Below are positions 1 to 8,613 of a stretch of 45,192 bases of DNA, piece after piece. Source of the stretch: Immundisolibacterales bacterium (GTDB lineage: Bacteria > Pseudomonadota > Gammaproteobacteria > HK1); NCBI GenBank assembly GCA_026712715.1, contig JAPOPW010000046.1, positions 1 to 45,192 on the forward strand, read 5' to 3'. The notes beneath the pieces are model-generated. The model did no database searches and was not told where the DNA came from. It saw nothing but the letters and a program-made list of their open reading frames with translations. Position numbers and translations under genes: made by a program. The first letter of the stretch is position 1. The number at the start of each line of letters is the position of its first letter.

Positions 1-40
1 CATGCGCTGTGACTGGCCGTACTCCCTCAAGCCGCTTCGA

Positions 41-56
41 CGTAGTGTCGACTACG
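41..56. other. Short inverted repeat ahead of the first transporter gene
   Basis: CGTAGT and ACTACG form a perfect 6-bp inverted repeat around GTCG. It lies about 100 bp before the ABC ATPase start. It could be an operator or the end of an upstream transcript. No recognisable gene was seen in 1-159; a 41-codon frame at 2-127 is open but has no family resemblance. Confidence 0.25.
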
Positions 57-159
57 CCTTCAGCGTCTTTCGGTCCGTGCGGCCAGCCACAGCGCCGTCT
101 CGACGCCCTCGCGACGAAAGTTGGTGAGATTTCCGGGCTAGCGAACGCGGGCCGCCCCC

Positions 160-1755
160 TTGGAGGGACACGCGGACAGGGTAGAAGCGAGCACGGCCGC
201 CGGTGAGGAGCGCCTTTCGCCGGCGGTCGAGCTTCGCGGGATCAACAAGCACTTCGGAGCCGTCCACGCCAACCGCGACATCGACCTTGCCGTCGACCGG
301 GGCTCCATCACCGGAATCATCGGAGAGAACGGCGCCGGCAAGTCGACCCTGGTCTCCATCCTCTACGGGTTCTACACCGCCGACAGCGGCGAGGTCCTGA
401 TCGACGGGGAGCCGATCCGGATGGCCGGCGCCGCGGACGCCATCGACCACGGCATCGGCATGGTGCACCAGCACTTCATGCTGGTCCCGACCATGACGGT
501 GCTCGAGAACGTGATGCTCGGGCGTGAAGGCGGCGCGCTGCTCGCCGAGGGCGAGCAGGCGACCCGGGCGCAAATGGCGGAGATCAGCTCCGCGTACGGG
601 CTCGAGATCGATCCGGACGCCTTGGTCGGCGAGCTCCCGGTCGGCCTTCAGCAGCGGGTCGAGATCCTGAAGACGCTGCTCCGGGGCGCGCGCATCCTGA
701 TCCTGGACGAGCCGACCGGGGTGCTGACCCCGCAGGAGGCGGACCGGCTGTTCGAGATCCTCGCGATCCTCAAGGGCGACGGCGTCACCATCCTCCTCAT
801 CACCCACAAGCTGCGCGAGATCATGGCCGCGACTGACGCGGTGTACGTGATGCGGCGCGGCGAGATGGTGGCCCGCCGCCGGACGGACGAGACGAGCCAG
901 GAGGAGCTCGCGCGGCTGATGGTCGGCCGCGACGTGCTGTTCACGGTGGGCGGCGAGCCGGGAGCGCCGGGGGCGACGATCCTCGCCGTAGAGGGGCTGA
1001 GCCATGTCGACGAGCGGGGCGCTCCCTGCCTCGCCGACATACGCTTCGAGCTCCGCGCGGGGGAGATCCTCGGCGTGGCCGGGGTGGCGGGGAACGGGCA
1101 GTCCGAACTCCTGGACGTCCTCTCGGGAATCGAGCGGCCACAGTCGGGGCGAATCGTATTCGCAGGGCGGACGTTCACGGCGGACGCTCCGCCCGATCCG
1201 TCCACCCTGCGCGACATGGGCCTCGCCCACATTCCGGAGGATCGGCAGCAGCGCGGCCTCGTGCTGCCGTTCCAGGCCTTCGAGTCGTCGATTCTCGGCT
1301 ACCACGGCGGAAGCGAGGCCGGCGAAGGCATCTTCCTCGCCCTCGCCGCCATTCGCGCGCGGTGCGCCGGGCTCATGGAGCGCTTCGACGTTCGCCCGCC
1401 CGATCCGGACCTTCGCTGCGGCGGCTTTTCCGGCGGCAACCAGCAGAAGATGGTGGTGGCGCGCGAGCTCGCGGCCGCCCCGCGAGCCCTGCTCGTCGGT
1501 CAGCCGACCCGCGGCGTCGACATCGGGGCGATCGAATTCATCCACTCCCAGCTCCTCGCGATCCGCGACGCGGGGTGCGCAATCGTGCTGGTGTCGGTGG
1601 AGCTCGACGAGATCATGTCCCTTTCCGACCGGATCCTGGTGATGAACGGGGGCCGGATCGTGGGGGAGGTCGACCGCAGCGAGGCCGACGCCGACCGCAT
1701 CGGACTCATGATGGCCGGCATCGATCGGGCGGCGGGGGCGGAGAACGCGGCGTGA
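160..1755 (+). CDS. Nucleoside/purine-type ABC transporter, double ATP-binding protein
   Basis: Energises uptake through the two permeases encoded next; acts at the cytoplasmic face of the inner membrane. The 531-residue protein has two fused nucleotide-binding domains, as in the MglA/YufO/NupA family. The first has Walker A GENGAGKST (about residues 55-63), HQHFMLVP after the Q-loop, and Walker B LILDEPTG. The second has the degenerate P-loop usual for this family (GVAGNGQSELL) and signature FSGGNQQK. The invariant HGIGMVHQHFMLVP stretch is typical of the nucleoside/BMP-dependent subgroup rather than of sugar systems. The only canonical start is TTG at 160, without a clear ribosome site, so the true start is uncertain. 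The stop overlaps the permease GTG by four bases. The cognate BMP-type binding protein is not here and may lie upstream of the window. Confidence 0.9.
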   Translation: MEGHADRVEASTAAGEERLSPAVELRGINKHFGAVHANRDIDLAVDRGSITGIIGENGAGKSTLVSILYGFYTADSGEVLIDGEPIRMAGAADAIDHGIGMVHQHFMLVPTMTVLENVMLGREGGALLAEGEQATRAQMAEISSAYGLEIDPDALVGELPVGLQQRVEILKTLLRGARILILDEPTGVLTPQEADRLFEILAILKGDGVTILLITHKLREIMAATDAVYVMRRGEMVARRRTDETSQEELARLMVGRDVLFTVGGEPGAPGATILAVEGLSHVDERGAPCLADIRFELRAGEILGVAGVAGNGQSELLDVLSGIERPQSGRIVFAGRTFTADAPPDPSTLRDMGLAHIPEDRQQRGLVLPFQAFESSILGYHGGSEAGEGIFLALAAIRARCAGLMERFDVRPPDPDLRCGGFSGGNQQKMVVARELAAAPRALLVGQPTRGVDIGAIEFIHSQLLAIRDAGCAIVLVSVELDEIMSLSDRILVMNGGRIVGEVDRSEADADRIGLMMAGIDRAAGAENAA

Positions 1756-2876
1756 GCGCAGCCCCTCCCCTTCCCCGCTGGGCCGACATCGGCCTGCTTC
1801 CGGTCATCAACCTCGCGATCGCCCTCGTCGTCTCCGGCCTGGTGGTGCTCGCGGTCGGGGAGGACCCTTTCCGCGCCATCGACGTCATGATCCAGGGCGC
1901 CTTCTTCTACGAGGGGAGCTTCGGATACACCCTCTACTACACGACCAACTTCATCTTCACCGGCCTCGCCGTCTCGGTCGCGTTCCACGCCCTGCTGTTC
2001 AACATCGGGGGCGAGGGACAGGCGTACATCGGGGGGCTCGGGGCGGGACTCGCCTGCCTCGCGCTCGACGCGGTGCTGCCGGGGCTCGTCCTCATTCCCA
2101 TCGCAATCGTCGCCGCCGCCGCCTTCGGCGCGGGGTGGGCGCTGGTGCCGGCCTGGCTCCAGGCCTACCGCGGGAGCCACGTCGTCATCACGACGATCAT
2201 GTTCAACTTCATCGCCGCCGGAGTGATGGTCTCGCTGCTCGCGGGCCCTCTCATCAAGCGCGGACAGAGCTCGCCCACCTCGCGCGGCTTCGAGGAGAGC
2301 GCGCACCTTCCCGACATGCAGGAGTTCCTCGGCTTCTTCGGAATCGAGGTCGCCCGCTCGCCGCTCAACCTCTCGTTCCTCCTCGCGATCGCGGCCTGCG
2401 TCTTCGTCTGGCTCCTCATCTGGCGCACGCGTTTCGGCTACGCCGTGCGGACCCTGGGGCACAGCCCGCGCGCCGCAGCCTACGCCGGGATCCGCATCCC
2501 GCGCACGATCATCGTCGCGATGGCCATCTCGGGCGGTCTCGCGGGACTCATGGCGGTGAACGAGGTGCTCGGGGTGCAGCACCGGCTGCTCCTCAACTTC
2601 ACGGCCGGCTACGGGTTCACGGGAATCGCGGTGTCCCTCATGGGCCGCAACCATCCGATCGGGATCGTGCTCGCGAGCCTCCTCTTCGGCGTGCTCTACC
2701 AGGGCGGGAGCGAGCTCGACCTCGAGTTCCAGACCATCACCCGCGACATGCTGCTCGTCATCCAGGGACTCATCATCCTGTTCTCGGGGGCGCTCGCCTA
2801 CATGCTGAACCCGGCGCTCGCGCGCCTCATCGCGACCGTGGTGGCGCACCGCGAGTCGCGCGAGGCCCCGGCATGA
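1752..2876 (+). CDS. Nucleoside-type ABC transporter permease 1
   Basis: Inner-membrane permease of the BPD_transp_2 family (YufP/NupP-like), 374 residues, pairing with the next gene as a heterodimer. It begins with GTG at 1752, overlapping the ATPase stop (GTGA). Multiple hydrophobic helices are visible. The family segment YRGSHVVITTIMFNFIAAG and the later AISGGLAGLMAVNEVLGV loop are well conserved. Residues after LLAGPLIKRG look like the periplasmic loop typical of this permease. Substrate is probably nucleosides or purine-like bases, inferred from subfamily and from the purine-type deaminase and Mo hydroxylase downstream on the other strand. Confidence 0.9.
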   Translation: MSAAPPLPRWADIGLLPVINLAIALVVSGLVVLAVGEDPFRAIDVMIQGAFFYEGSFGYTLYYTTNFIFTGLAVSVAFHALLFNIGGEGQAYIGGLGAGLACLALDAVLPGLVLIPIAIVAAAAFGAGWALVPAWLQAYRGSHVVITTIMFNFIAAGVMVSLLAGPLIKRGQSSPTSRGFEESAHLPDMQEFLGFFGIEVARSPLNLSFLLAIAACVFVWLLIWRTRFGYAVRTLGHSPRAAAYAGIRIPRTIIVAMAISGGLAGLMAVNEVLGVQHRLLLNFTAGYGFTGIAVSLMGRNHPIGIVLASLLFGVLYQGGSELDLEFQTITRDMLLVIQGLIILFSGALAYMLNPALARLIATVVAHRESREAPA

Positions 2877-3847
2877 GCGAGCTCGCATTCCAGATCCTGC
2901 TGACCTTCGACGCGACCCTCAGGCTCGCGACCCCGCTCATCTTCTGCGCCCTCGCCGGACTCTTCTCGGAGCGCTCCGGAATCATCGACATCTCCCTTGA
3001 AGGGAAGCTCCTCGGGAGCGCCTTCGCGGCGGGCGCGATCGCGGCCGTCACCGGGTCGGTCTACCTCGGGCTGCTCGCCGGGGTCGGGGTGTCGGTCGTG
3101 ATGAGCCTGGTGCACGGCTTCGCCTGCATCACCCATCGCGGCAACCAGATCATCAGCGGTCTCGCGGTGAACATCCTCGCATCGGGGCTCACCGTCACCC
3201 TCGGGATCGCGTTCTTCCGCCGGGGCGGGCAGACCCCGACCCTCGGCGCGGACGAACGCTTCCAGCCGATCGCGCTGCCGTTCACCGAGATCCTCGAGCA
3301 CGTGCCGCTCCTCGGCGTGGTCTACCACGAGCTCGTGAGCGGGCACAAGCTTCTCGTCTACGTCGCTCTCGTCGCGGTTCCGCTCGCGGCCCTGGCGCTC
3401 GCCAAGACCCGTTTCGGACTGCGGGTGCGGGCGGTCGGCGAGTCCCCGGAGGCGGTGGACAGCGCCGGGGTATCGGTGACCTGGCTCCGCTACCGCGCGA
3501 TCATCGTGGCCGGAATCCTCTGCGGACTCGCGGGCGCGTACCTCTCGACCGCGCACGGCGCCGGCTTCATCCGGGAGATGAGCGCCGGCAAGGGCTACAT
3601 CGCGCTCGCGGCGATGATCTTCGGCAAGTGGCGGCCATGGGCCGCCCTCTTCGCGTGCCTGCTCTTCGGCTTTCTCGAGGCCGCGTCCTCGCGCCTGATC
3701 GGGATCGAGTTCCCGATCATCGGCGAGGCGCCGACCGATCTCATGCTGATCCTCCCCTACATCATGACGGTGGTGCTCCTCGCCGGGTTCTTCGGGAGGG
3801 CAGAAGCGCCAAGCGCGCTCGGGACGCCATACGTCAAGGAGCACTGA
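2873..3847 (+). CDS. Nucleoside-type ABC transporter permease 2
   Basis: Second BPD_transp_2 permease (YufQ/NupQ-like), 324 residues. The start ATG at 2873 overlaps the stop of permease 1 (ATGA), so the three transporter genes are translationally coupled. Family hallmarks are LFSERSGIIDISLEGKLL near the N-terminus, GNQIISGLAVNILASG, and the GAYLSTAHGAGFIREMSAGKG loop followed by AAMIFGKWRPWAAL. The last third is hydrophobic. A stem-loop begins two bases after its stop, marking a likely operon end. Confidence 0.92.
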   Translation: MSELAFQILLTFDATLRLATPLIFCALAGLFSERSGIIDISLEGKLLGSAFAAGAIAAVTGSVYLGLLAGVGVSVVMSLVHGFACITHRGNQIISGLAVNILASGLTVTLGIAFFRRGGQTPTLGADERFQPIALPFTEILEHVPLLGVVYHELVSGHKLLVYVALVAVPLAALALAKTRFGLRVRAVGESPEAVDSAGVSVTWLRYRAIIVAGILCGLAGAYLSTAHGAGFIREMSAGKGYIALAAMIFGKWRPWAALFACLLFGFLEAASSRLIGIEFPIIGEAPTDLMLILPYIMTVVLLAGFFGRAEAPSALGTPYVKEH

Positions 3848-3849
3848 CG

Positions 3850-3885
3850 CGGTGCGCGGACGACCGGCGACCGCCGTGCGCACCG
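3850..3885 (+). terminator. Stem-loop after the nucleoside transporter operon
   Basis: CGGTGCGC (3850-3857) pairs with GCGCACCG (3878-3885), an 8-bp perfect stem two bases after the permease stop. There is no U-tract, so it may end transcription weakly or protect the mRNA 3' end. Confidence 0.35.
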
Positions 3886-3935
3886 AAAGGTTCCGTCCCG
3901 CGCAAATGCGCCGGGGCGGCGCGGCGCGGAGCTGA

Positions 3936-4370
3936 ATCGCGCTGGCCCATCGATGGCAGTTCCAGATTCGGGTCCGGCTCCCCGACGGCCTTGCGGAGAC
4001 GGCCCGCCGCGACCCGTCGGCCCCCGAGCTCGGGCCGCTCCCCACGATCCTCGCCCGCCACGACGCGGCCCTCGTCTGCCAGTACGACGCCTTCGCGGGC
4101 TACGTCGCCGAAGCGGAGCGGCAGGGCACCGGGAAGTTCCCGCTCTACGCCTGGACGAGGGCCACCATCGAGGACCCGGCCAGGCGGGCAAAGCACCTCC
4201 GGTCCTTCACGGTCCACGTCGACGGCGCGGAGGTCTACCCCGAGGAAAGGGCCGACGCGCTGGAAGCGGACCTCGAGCCCCTGGTCGGAGGTCCGTTCGT
4301 CGACGCGCTGTCGCGGCACGACACCAACCCCGCGAACAATCCCCAGGTCCCGAAACGCTACCGCGCCTGA
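3936..4370 (+). CDS. Conserved-looking small protein with no canonical start (possible frameshift)
   Basis: The frame open from 3936 to the TGA at 4368-4370 encodes about 144 residues that read as a real folded protein: QFQIRVRLPDGLAET, then LVCQYDAFAGYVAEAE, then FPLYAWTRATIEDPARR, and the C-terminus NPANNPQVPKRYRA. Codon use matches neighbouring genes. I do not recognise the family. There is no in-frame ATG, GTG or TTG after the TGA at 3933. An ATG at 3953 lies one base out of frame; dropping one G would give a start followed directly by the frame (Met-Gln-Phe-Gln). Alternatives are an ATC/CTG/ATT start behind GGAG at 3928-3931, a mutation that inactivated the gene, or a sequencing indel. 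It lies 88 bases after the transporter. Confidence 0.55.
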   Translation: MALAHRWQFQIRVRLPDGLAETARRDPSAPELGPLPTILARHDAALVCQYDAFAGYVAEAERQGTGKFPLYAWTRATIEDPARRAKHLRSFTVHVDGAEVYPEERADALEADLEPLVGGPFVDALSRHDTNPANNPQVPKRYRA

Positions 4371-4555
4371 CGGTCACCGCACCGCCGGGCCGACAACCTC
4401 GCCGTCCCCGGCACCGGTCGCTTCCGTTCGGTCCGTTCGCGTTCCGGCGCGCGATGCCCGGCGGTGATCGGGGAGAGGAAAGCCTCGCCGGACACGCCGG
4501 CGTCGGACGTCTCGGGGGTCGCCGGCGCCGCAACGGACAGATTGCACCGGGACTG

Positions 4556-4577
4556 GCTTCGAGGCTCGATTCGAAGC
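4556..4577. terminator. Inverted repeat between convergent genes
   Basis: GCTTCGA (4556-4562) and TCGAAGC (4571-4577) form a 7-bp stem with an 8-base loop, between the + strand frame ending at 4370 and the - strand Mo hydroxylase gene ending at 4612. It could serve as a two-way terminator; no U-tract. Confidence 0.3.
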
Positions 4578-4611
4578 GCGGTGCCACGATGGACGCCGCC
4601 GGGCGGACGCG

Positions 4612-7050
4612 TCACGCTCTCCGGGGCGCTTCGCGCACCGCCCGCCAGACCCGTTCGGGGGTCGCCGGCATCTCGACGTGCCGGACTCCGAAGCCCGAGA
4701 GCGCGTCGCAGATCGCATTGACGAGGACGCCGAGCGCGGGGGTGGTGCCGCCCTCTCCGCCGGGGCGGATGCCGTGCGGATGAGAGCTCGCGGGCACCTC
4801 GCCGATGAGGGTCCGGATCGGCGGGACGGTGTCGGCCCGCGGGAGGGCGTAGTCCAGGAACGTGCCGGTCACGAGCTGGCCGTCCTCCGGCGCGTGGCGT
4901 ATCGCCTCCATCAGCGCCTGGCCGACCCCCTGCACGATCGCGCCCTGGGCCTGGCCGTGCAGGATGAGCGGATTGATCGCCCGCCCGACGTCGTCGAATC
5001 CGGTCCAGGCGGCGATGCGCACGTGGCCGGTCTCGGGATCGACCTCGACCTCGCAGACATGGGCGCCGTAGGGAAAGCCGCCGGCCCGGACGGTGATGTC
5101 GCCGATGCCTTCGAGGGGACCGTGCAGGGGCGCGGGCAGGTCCTCGCTTCCGACCGCAAGCGCCGCGGCCTGCGCAAGGTCAATGCTGGCCCCGCCGCCG
5201 GCGTGGAACGCGCCTTCGCGCCACGCGACCGCCTCCGGCGCGGCCTGGAGCGCGTGGGCGGCGACCGCCCTCCCCCGCTCGAGAAGCGCCGCCACCGCCT
5301 CGTCGATCGCGATGCTCGCGAGCCGCATCGAGCGCCCGGAGTGGGAGCCGCCACCCACCGACACCCGATCGGTGTCGTTGGCGACGAAACGCACCCGCTC
5401 GAACGCGATGCCGAGCCAGTCGCTCACGAGCTGGGGGAGGCTCGTCTCGTGGCCCTGGCCGCTGCTCATGGTGCCGATCACGAGCTCGACGGTGCCGTCC
5501 TCGAGCGCCCGGAGCTCCGCCCGCTCGCGGGGAATGCCGCTCGTCACCTCGATGTAGTTGGCGACCGCGATGCCCCGGCACCGCCCGCGCCGCCCGGACT
5601 CGGCGCGGCGCGTGCCGAAGCCGGACCAGTCCGCGGCGGCAAGCGCCGCATCCATCGCGGCCGGGTAGTCGCCGCTGTCGTAGGCGACGCCGACCGCGTT
5701 TCGAAACGGCATCTCCTCGGGCGCGATCAAGTTCCGCCGACGAAGCGCCACCCGATCGAAGCCTTGCTCCTCGGCCGCGAGGTCGATCAGGCGCTCGATC
5801 ATGTAGATGGCCTCGGGACGGCCCGCGCTCCGGTAGACCGCCGTCGGCGCGGTGTTGGTGAGCACCGCATGTCCGCGGAAGTGCACGGCGGGGATGCGGT
5901 AGACCCCCTGCATCATCGAGAGGCCCTTGCGGAGCGGCCAGAAATAGACCGTGTAGGCCCCGAGGTTGAGCGTGTTGACGCCGCGCAGGGCGAGGAAAGT
6001 GCCGTCGGCATCGAGGGCCAGCGCCGCCTCGCAGTGGAGGTCGCGGGCCTGGTAGTCGGAGAGGAAGCACTCGCGGCGGTCGGCGGTCCACTTGACCGGC
6101 CGGCCGGTGCGCCGCGCCGCCCAGGGCATCAGCGCGAATTCCGGATAGAAGGCGTTCCTCGTCCCGAAGTTGCCGCCCATGTCGCCGAACACCGCCCGGC
6201 AGCGCTCGACCGGCACCCCGAGGGTGGCGGCGAGGCGCGCGCGCGTCTGCACCGCGCCGCGCCCGGAGCCCGTCCGCAGGGTATAGCGGTCGGTGGAGGG
6301 ATCGTGCTCACCGACGACGCTCCGGGGCTCCATCGGCGTGCCGGAGACCCGGTGGATCCAGCTCCCGAGCGTCACCACGCGGGGCGCTTGCGCGAAGGCC
6401 GCATCGACCGCGGCCCGGTCGCCGACCTCGCAGGTGAGCGCGAGGTTTCGCGCGCAGCCGGGCCACAGGCGCGGCGCACCCTCGGCCATGGCGGCCCGCG
6501 CATCCGTCACCGCCGGCAGGGGCTCGTAGTCCACCGCCACGAGCTCGGCCGCGTCGGCGGCCGCGGCCGCAGTCTCCGCCACGACGAGAGCGACCGCCTC
6601 CCCGCAATAGCGCACGGTGTCGACCGGGAGCGGCAGGTTCGGGGTAACGGTCACCTCGAAACCAACCGGGAGCCGAAGCTCGACGTCGGGCGGACCGGTC
6701 CAGTCCGGGTCGTGCGGGATCGGGCGCATCCCGTCGGCGGCCGCGTCCTCCCCCGTCAGCACCGCGAGCACGCCGGGAAGCGCCGCCGCCCGAGCGCCGT
6801 CGATCGCCCGGATCCGGGCGTGGGCATGGGGAGATCGAACGACCACAGCGCGGACCGTCCCTTCCGGCGCAACGTCGTCGGTGAACCGGCCCCGGCCGGT
6901 CAGCAGCCGCCGGTCCTCGATCCTCGGGCGCGGCGCGCCGATCTCGCGCGCGGCGGTCCCGGAGGCGGTCGTCACGGTGCGGGCGGGACTTCCCGCCGTG
7001 CGGTCGAACTCGTCCGCGTCGCGGCCGCTCGCGCCCGGAGGGCGCACCAC
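4612..7050 (-). CDS. Xanthine dehydrogenase/CO dehydrogenase-type molybdopterin-binding subunit (orphan)
   Basis: Large catalytic subunit of a molybdenum hydroxylase, about 812 residues, cytoplasmic (no signal). The N-terminal a/b hammerhead begins at REIGAPRPRIEDRRLLTGRG. The Mo-pterin domain has GDMGGNFGTRNAFYPE, TAVYRSAGRPEA in the position of the active-site loop (AYRCSFR in CO dehydrogenase, so this is not a CO enzyme), and the C-terminal GGEGGTTPA holding the presumed catalytic Glu. It would hydroxylate an aldehyde or N-heterocycle with water as oxygen donor. No FAD or 2Fe-2S subunit lies beside it, though such enzymes normally need both. The start is uncertain: GTG at 7050 is 11 bases after the deaminase stop, while GTG at 6975 would match the usual family N-terminus better. 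It is the last gene of the leftward run. Confidence 0.88.
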   Translation of the reverse strand: MVRPPGASGRDADEFDRTAGSPARTVTTASGTAAREIGAPRPRIEDRRLLTGRGRFTDDVAPEGTVRAVVVRSPHAHARIRAIDGARAAALPGVLAVLTGEDAAADGMRPIPHDPDWTGPPDVELRLPVGFEVTVTPNLPLPVDTVRYCGEAVALVVAETAAAAADAAELVAVDYEPLPAVTDARAAMAEGAPRLWPGCARNLALTCEVGDRAAVDAAFAQAPRVVTLGSWIHRVSGTPMEPRSVVGEHDPSTDRYTLRTGSGRGAVQTRARLAATLGVPVERCRAVFGDMGGNFGTRNAFYPEFALMPWAARRTGRPVKWTADRRECFLSDYQARDLHCEAALALDADGTFLALRGVNTLNLGAYTVYFWPLRKGLSMMQGVYRIPAVHFRGHAVLTNTAPTAVYRSAGRPEAIYMIERLIDLAAEEQGFDRVALRRRNLIAPEEMPFRNAVGVAYDSGDYPAAMDAALAAADWSGFGTRRAESGRRGRCRGIAVANYIEVTSGIPRERAELRALEDGTVELVIGTMSSGQGHETSLPQLVSDWLGIAFERVRFVANDTDRVSVGGGSHSGRSMRLASIAIDEAVAALLERGRAVAAHALQAAPEAVAWREGAFHAGGGASIDLAQAAALAVGSEDLPAPLHGPLEGIGDITVRAGGFPYGAHVCEVEVDPETGHVRIAAWTGFDDVGRAINPLILHGQAQGAIVQGVGQALMEAIRHAPEDGQLVTGTFLDYALPRADTVPPIRTLIGEVPASSHPHGIRPGGEGGTTPALGVLVNAICDALSGFGVRHVEMPATPERVWRAVREAPRRA

Positions 7051-7060
7051 CGCCCGCGGT

Positions 7061-7531
7061 TCAACCCCTCCACTCGACCCTCATCCGCTCGCATTCTTGT
7101 GTGCGGACCCCGGTCACGAGGTCGAGCTCGCGATTCGTGAGCTCGAGCAGATTCTCGACTGCGTAGCCGCCCAGGGTGGTGCGTCGATCGATGCCGTACT
7201 TGCGCATCCCGTCGTGCCGGCCGCCAAGGACGAGACGCCCGATTCCCGCCTCCAGGATGGCCCAGCAGCACATCGGGCAAGGCTCCATCGTGGTGTAGAG
7301 GGTGGCGCCGGCCAGGTCCAGTGTGCCCTCCCGCCGGCAGGCATCGCGGATCGCCTGCACCTCGGCGTGGGCGGTGGCGTCGGGACCCGAATGGGCCTCG
7401 TTGTGACCCTCGCCGATCACCTCGCCGTCGCGGACGATCACGGAGCCGACGGGCACGTTGCCGGCAAGCTCTCCCTTGTGGCCTTCTTCCAGGGCGAGGC
7501 CCATGAAGCGGTCGTGATATTCTGCGATCAT
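7061..7531 (-). CDS. Nucleoside/guanine-type deaminase (CDA fold)
   Basis: Zinc-dependent hydrolytic deaminase of 156 residues. The catalytic HAE (His55, Glu57) and PCxxC (Cys85, Cys88, in TMEPCPMCCW) are intact and bind zinc and activate water. The layout (NVPVGSVIVRDGEVIGEGHN, then HAEVQAIRDACR) fits the cytidine/deoxycytidylate deaminase superfamily, close to guanine deaminase, cytosine deaminase and TadA. TadA itself is less likely because the gene sits inside a catabolic run and lacks the TadA C-terminal helix pattern. The ATG at 7531 follows AGGGGAG. It probably deaminates the heterocycle also handled by the adjacent Mo hydroxylase. Confidence 0.85.
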   Translation of the reverse strand: MIAEYHDRFMGLALEEGHKGELAGNVPVGSVIVRDGEVIGEGHNEAHSGPDATAHAEVQAIRDACRREGTLDLAGATLYTTMEPCPMCCWAILEAGIGRLVLGGRHDGMRKYGIDRRTTLGGYAVENLLELTNRELDLVTGVRTQECERMRVEWRG

Positions 7532-7585
7532 GGTGCGCTCCCCCTGATGATCAGGTCGTTCCGGATTGCGGGCGAGCGTAGCATC

Positions 7586-7607
7586 GGCCGGACCGCGGTG
7601 TCCGGCC
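7586..7607 (-). other. Stem-loop in the leader of the deaminase gene
   Basis: GGCCGGAC (7586-7593) and GTCCGGCC (7600-7607) form an 8-bp perfect stem with a 6-base loop, 55 bases ahead of the deaminase ATG on the - strand. On the same strand TGCTACGCT (centred near 7578) resembles an extended -10 box, so the deaminase may have its own promoter. Confidence 0.3.
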
Positions 7608-7691
7608 CCATCGCCGAAGCGGCGTTCGCGGCAACGACTCGGAGAGCGGGCCGGAATCGAAGCGAGGGGGCCGTCCGCGGCATCCGTCGTC

Positions 7692-7718
7692 GCGACCCCT
7701 GCTCCGCGGGGTGGTCGC
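7692..7718 (-). terminator. Stem-loop at the end of the SDR gene
   Basis: On the - strand a stem of GCGACC/GGTCGC, with a further CC/GG pair inside, begins at the last base of the SDR stop codon. No U-tract. It may reduce read-through between the SDR gene and the deaminase. Confidence 0.35.
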
Positions 7719-8497
7719 TAGACCGCGGTGTATCCCCCGTCGACGAGGAAGTTCGCCCCGGTCACGAACGATGCCTCGTCGGAGGCGAGGAATAGGATCA
7801 CGTTGGCGATCTCCTCGGGCTCCGCCATCCGTCCGAGCGGGTGGGCCTCCACGAGCTTCGAGTGCATCTCGTTGTTCGAGGTGATGCTCTCCGTAAGGGG
7901 GGTGCGGACGAACCCCGGGCACACCGCATTGACCCGGATTCCTTCGCGGCCGAGGGCCGCCCCGAGGTCGCGGGTCAACTGGACGACCCCGCCCTTGGAC
8001 TGCGCGTAGGCGCTGAAGCCGTCCGAAAGGCCGACGGCCGGCGGATAGCCGACGTGGCCCATGATCGACGCGAGGTTGACGATCGACCCGCTCCCCGTCC
8101 CCCGCATGACCTCCACCGCCGCCATGCACATGAGCATCGTGCCCTTGAGGTTCACGTCGATGACCCTCCGCCAGCGCTCCTCGAGGTCCGGCTCGTCCGC
8201 GACGTTGCGCGACGTGATTCCGGCCGAATTGACGAGCACGTCAATCCGACCGAACGTGTTGCGCGCCGTTCTCGCGATCGCCTCCGTATCCGCGCGCGAG
8301 GTCACGTCGCCGGTCGCGACCACGAACTTCGCGCCCGGCTTGCCGAGCTCCTCCGCAAGACGGGCGCATGCCTTCTCGCTGATGTCGCTCGCGACGAGGC
8401 TCGCTCCTTCGGCCGCGAACCGGTGGGCGCAGGCAGCCCCGATTCCGGACGCCGCTCCGGTGATGACGGCTACCTTGTCTTGCAATCGATTGGACAT
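7718..8497 (-). CDS. SDR-family NAD(P)-dependent oxidoreductase
   Basis: Classical short-chain dehydrogenase of 259 residues. The Rossmann nucleotide loop is TGAASGIG (about 13-20), NSAG follows beta-4, and the catalytic set Ser144-Tyr164-Lys168 (NLASIMG, YAQSK) is complete. The C-terminus ends FLVDGGYTAV as in the FabG-like group. Asp38 after the second strand (VASDIS) suggests preference for NAD over NADP. It would oxidise an alcohol or reduce a keto intermediate; the exact substrate cannot be read from sequence. It sits in the leftward run between RidA and the deaminase. Confidence 0.92.
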   Translation of the reverse strand: MSNRLQDKVAVITGAASGIGAACAHRFAAEGASLVASDISEKACARLAEELGKPGAKFVVATGDVTSRADTEAIARTARNTFGRIDVLVNSAGITSRNVADEPDLEERWRRVIDVNLKGTMLMCMAAVEVMRGTGSGSIVNLASIMGHVGYPPAVGLSDGFSAYAQSKGGVVQLTRDLGAALGREGIRVNAVCPGFVRTPLTESITSNNEMHSKLVEAHPLGRMAEPEEIANVILFLASDEASFVTGANFLVDGGYTAV

Positions 8498-8613
8498 GGA
8501 CGTGTGGTCTCCTCGCCGTTCATCGGTGTGCAGTGTCGATCGTTTCCCGAGTCACGGGCCGGGGTTCGCCACCGCGGTCGCGGCCGGAGAAGTCTTCGCC
8601 GTCCGGACCCGGA

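Noticed and set aside
2..127. A 41-codon frame at the left edge
   Set aside because: No family resemblance, no clear ribosome site in view, and it may be either the tail of an outside gene or chance.
4612..7050. Aerobic CO dehydrogenase large subunit
   Set aside because: The active-site loop reads AVYRSAGRPEA instead of AYRCSFR, so the Cu-binding Cys is missing.
4678..7140. An 820-codon open frame on the + strand
   Set aside because: Exactly antisense to the molybdenum hydroxylase subunit, whose domain motifs are clear; the + frame has low-complexity Arg/His-rich sequence.
7061..7531. tRNA adenosine deaminase TadA
   Set aside because: The catalytic motifs would fit, but the catabolic context and overall sequence are closer to guanine/cytosine-type deaminases.
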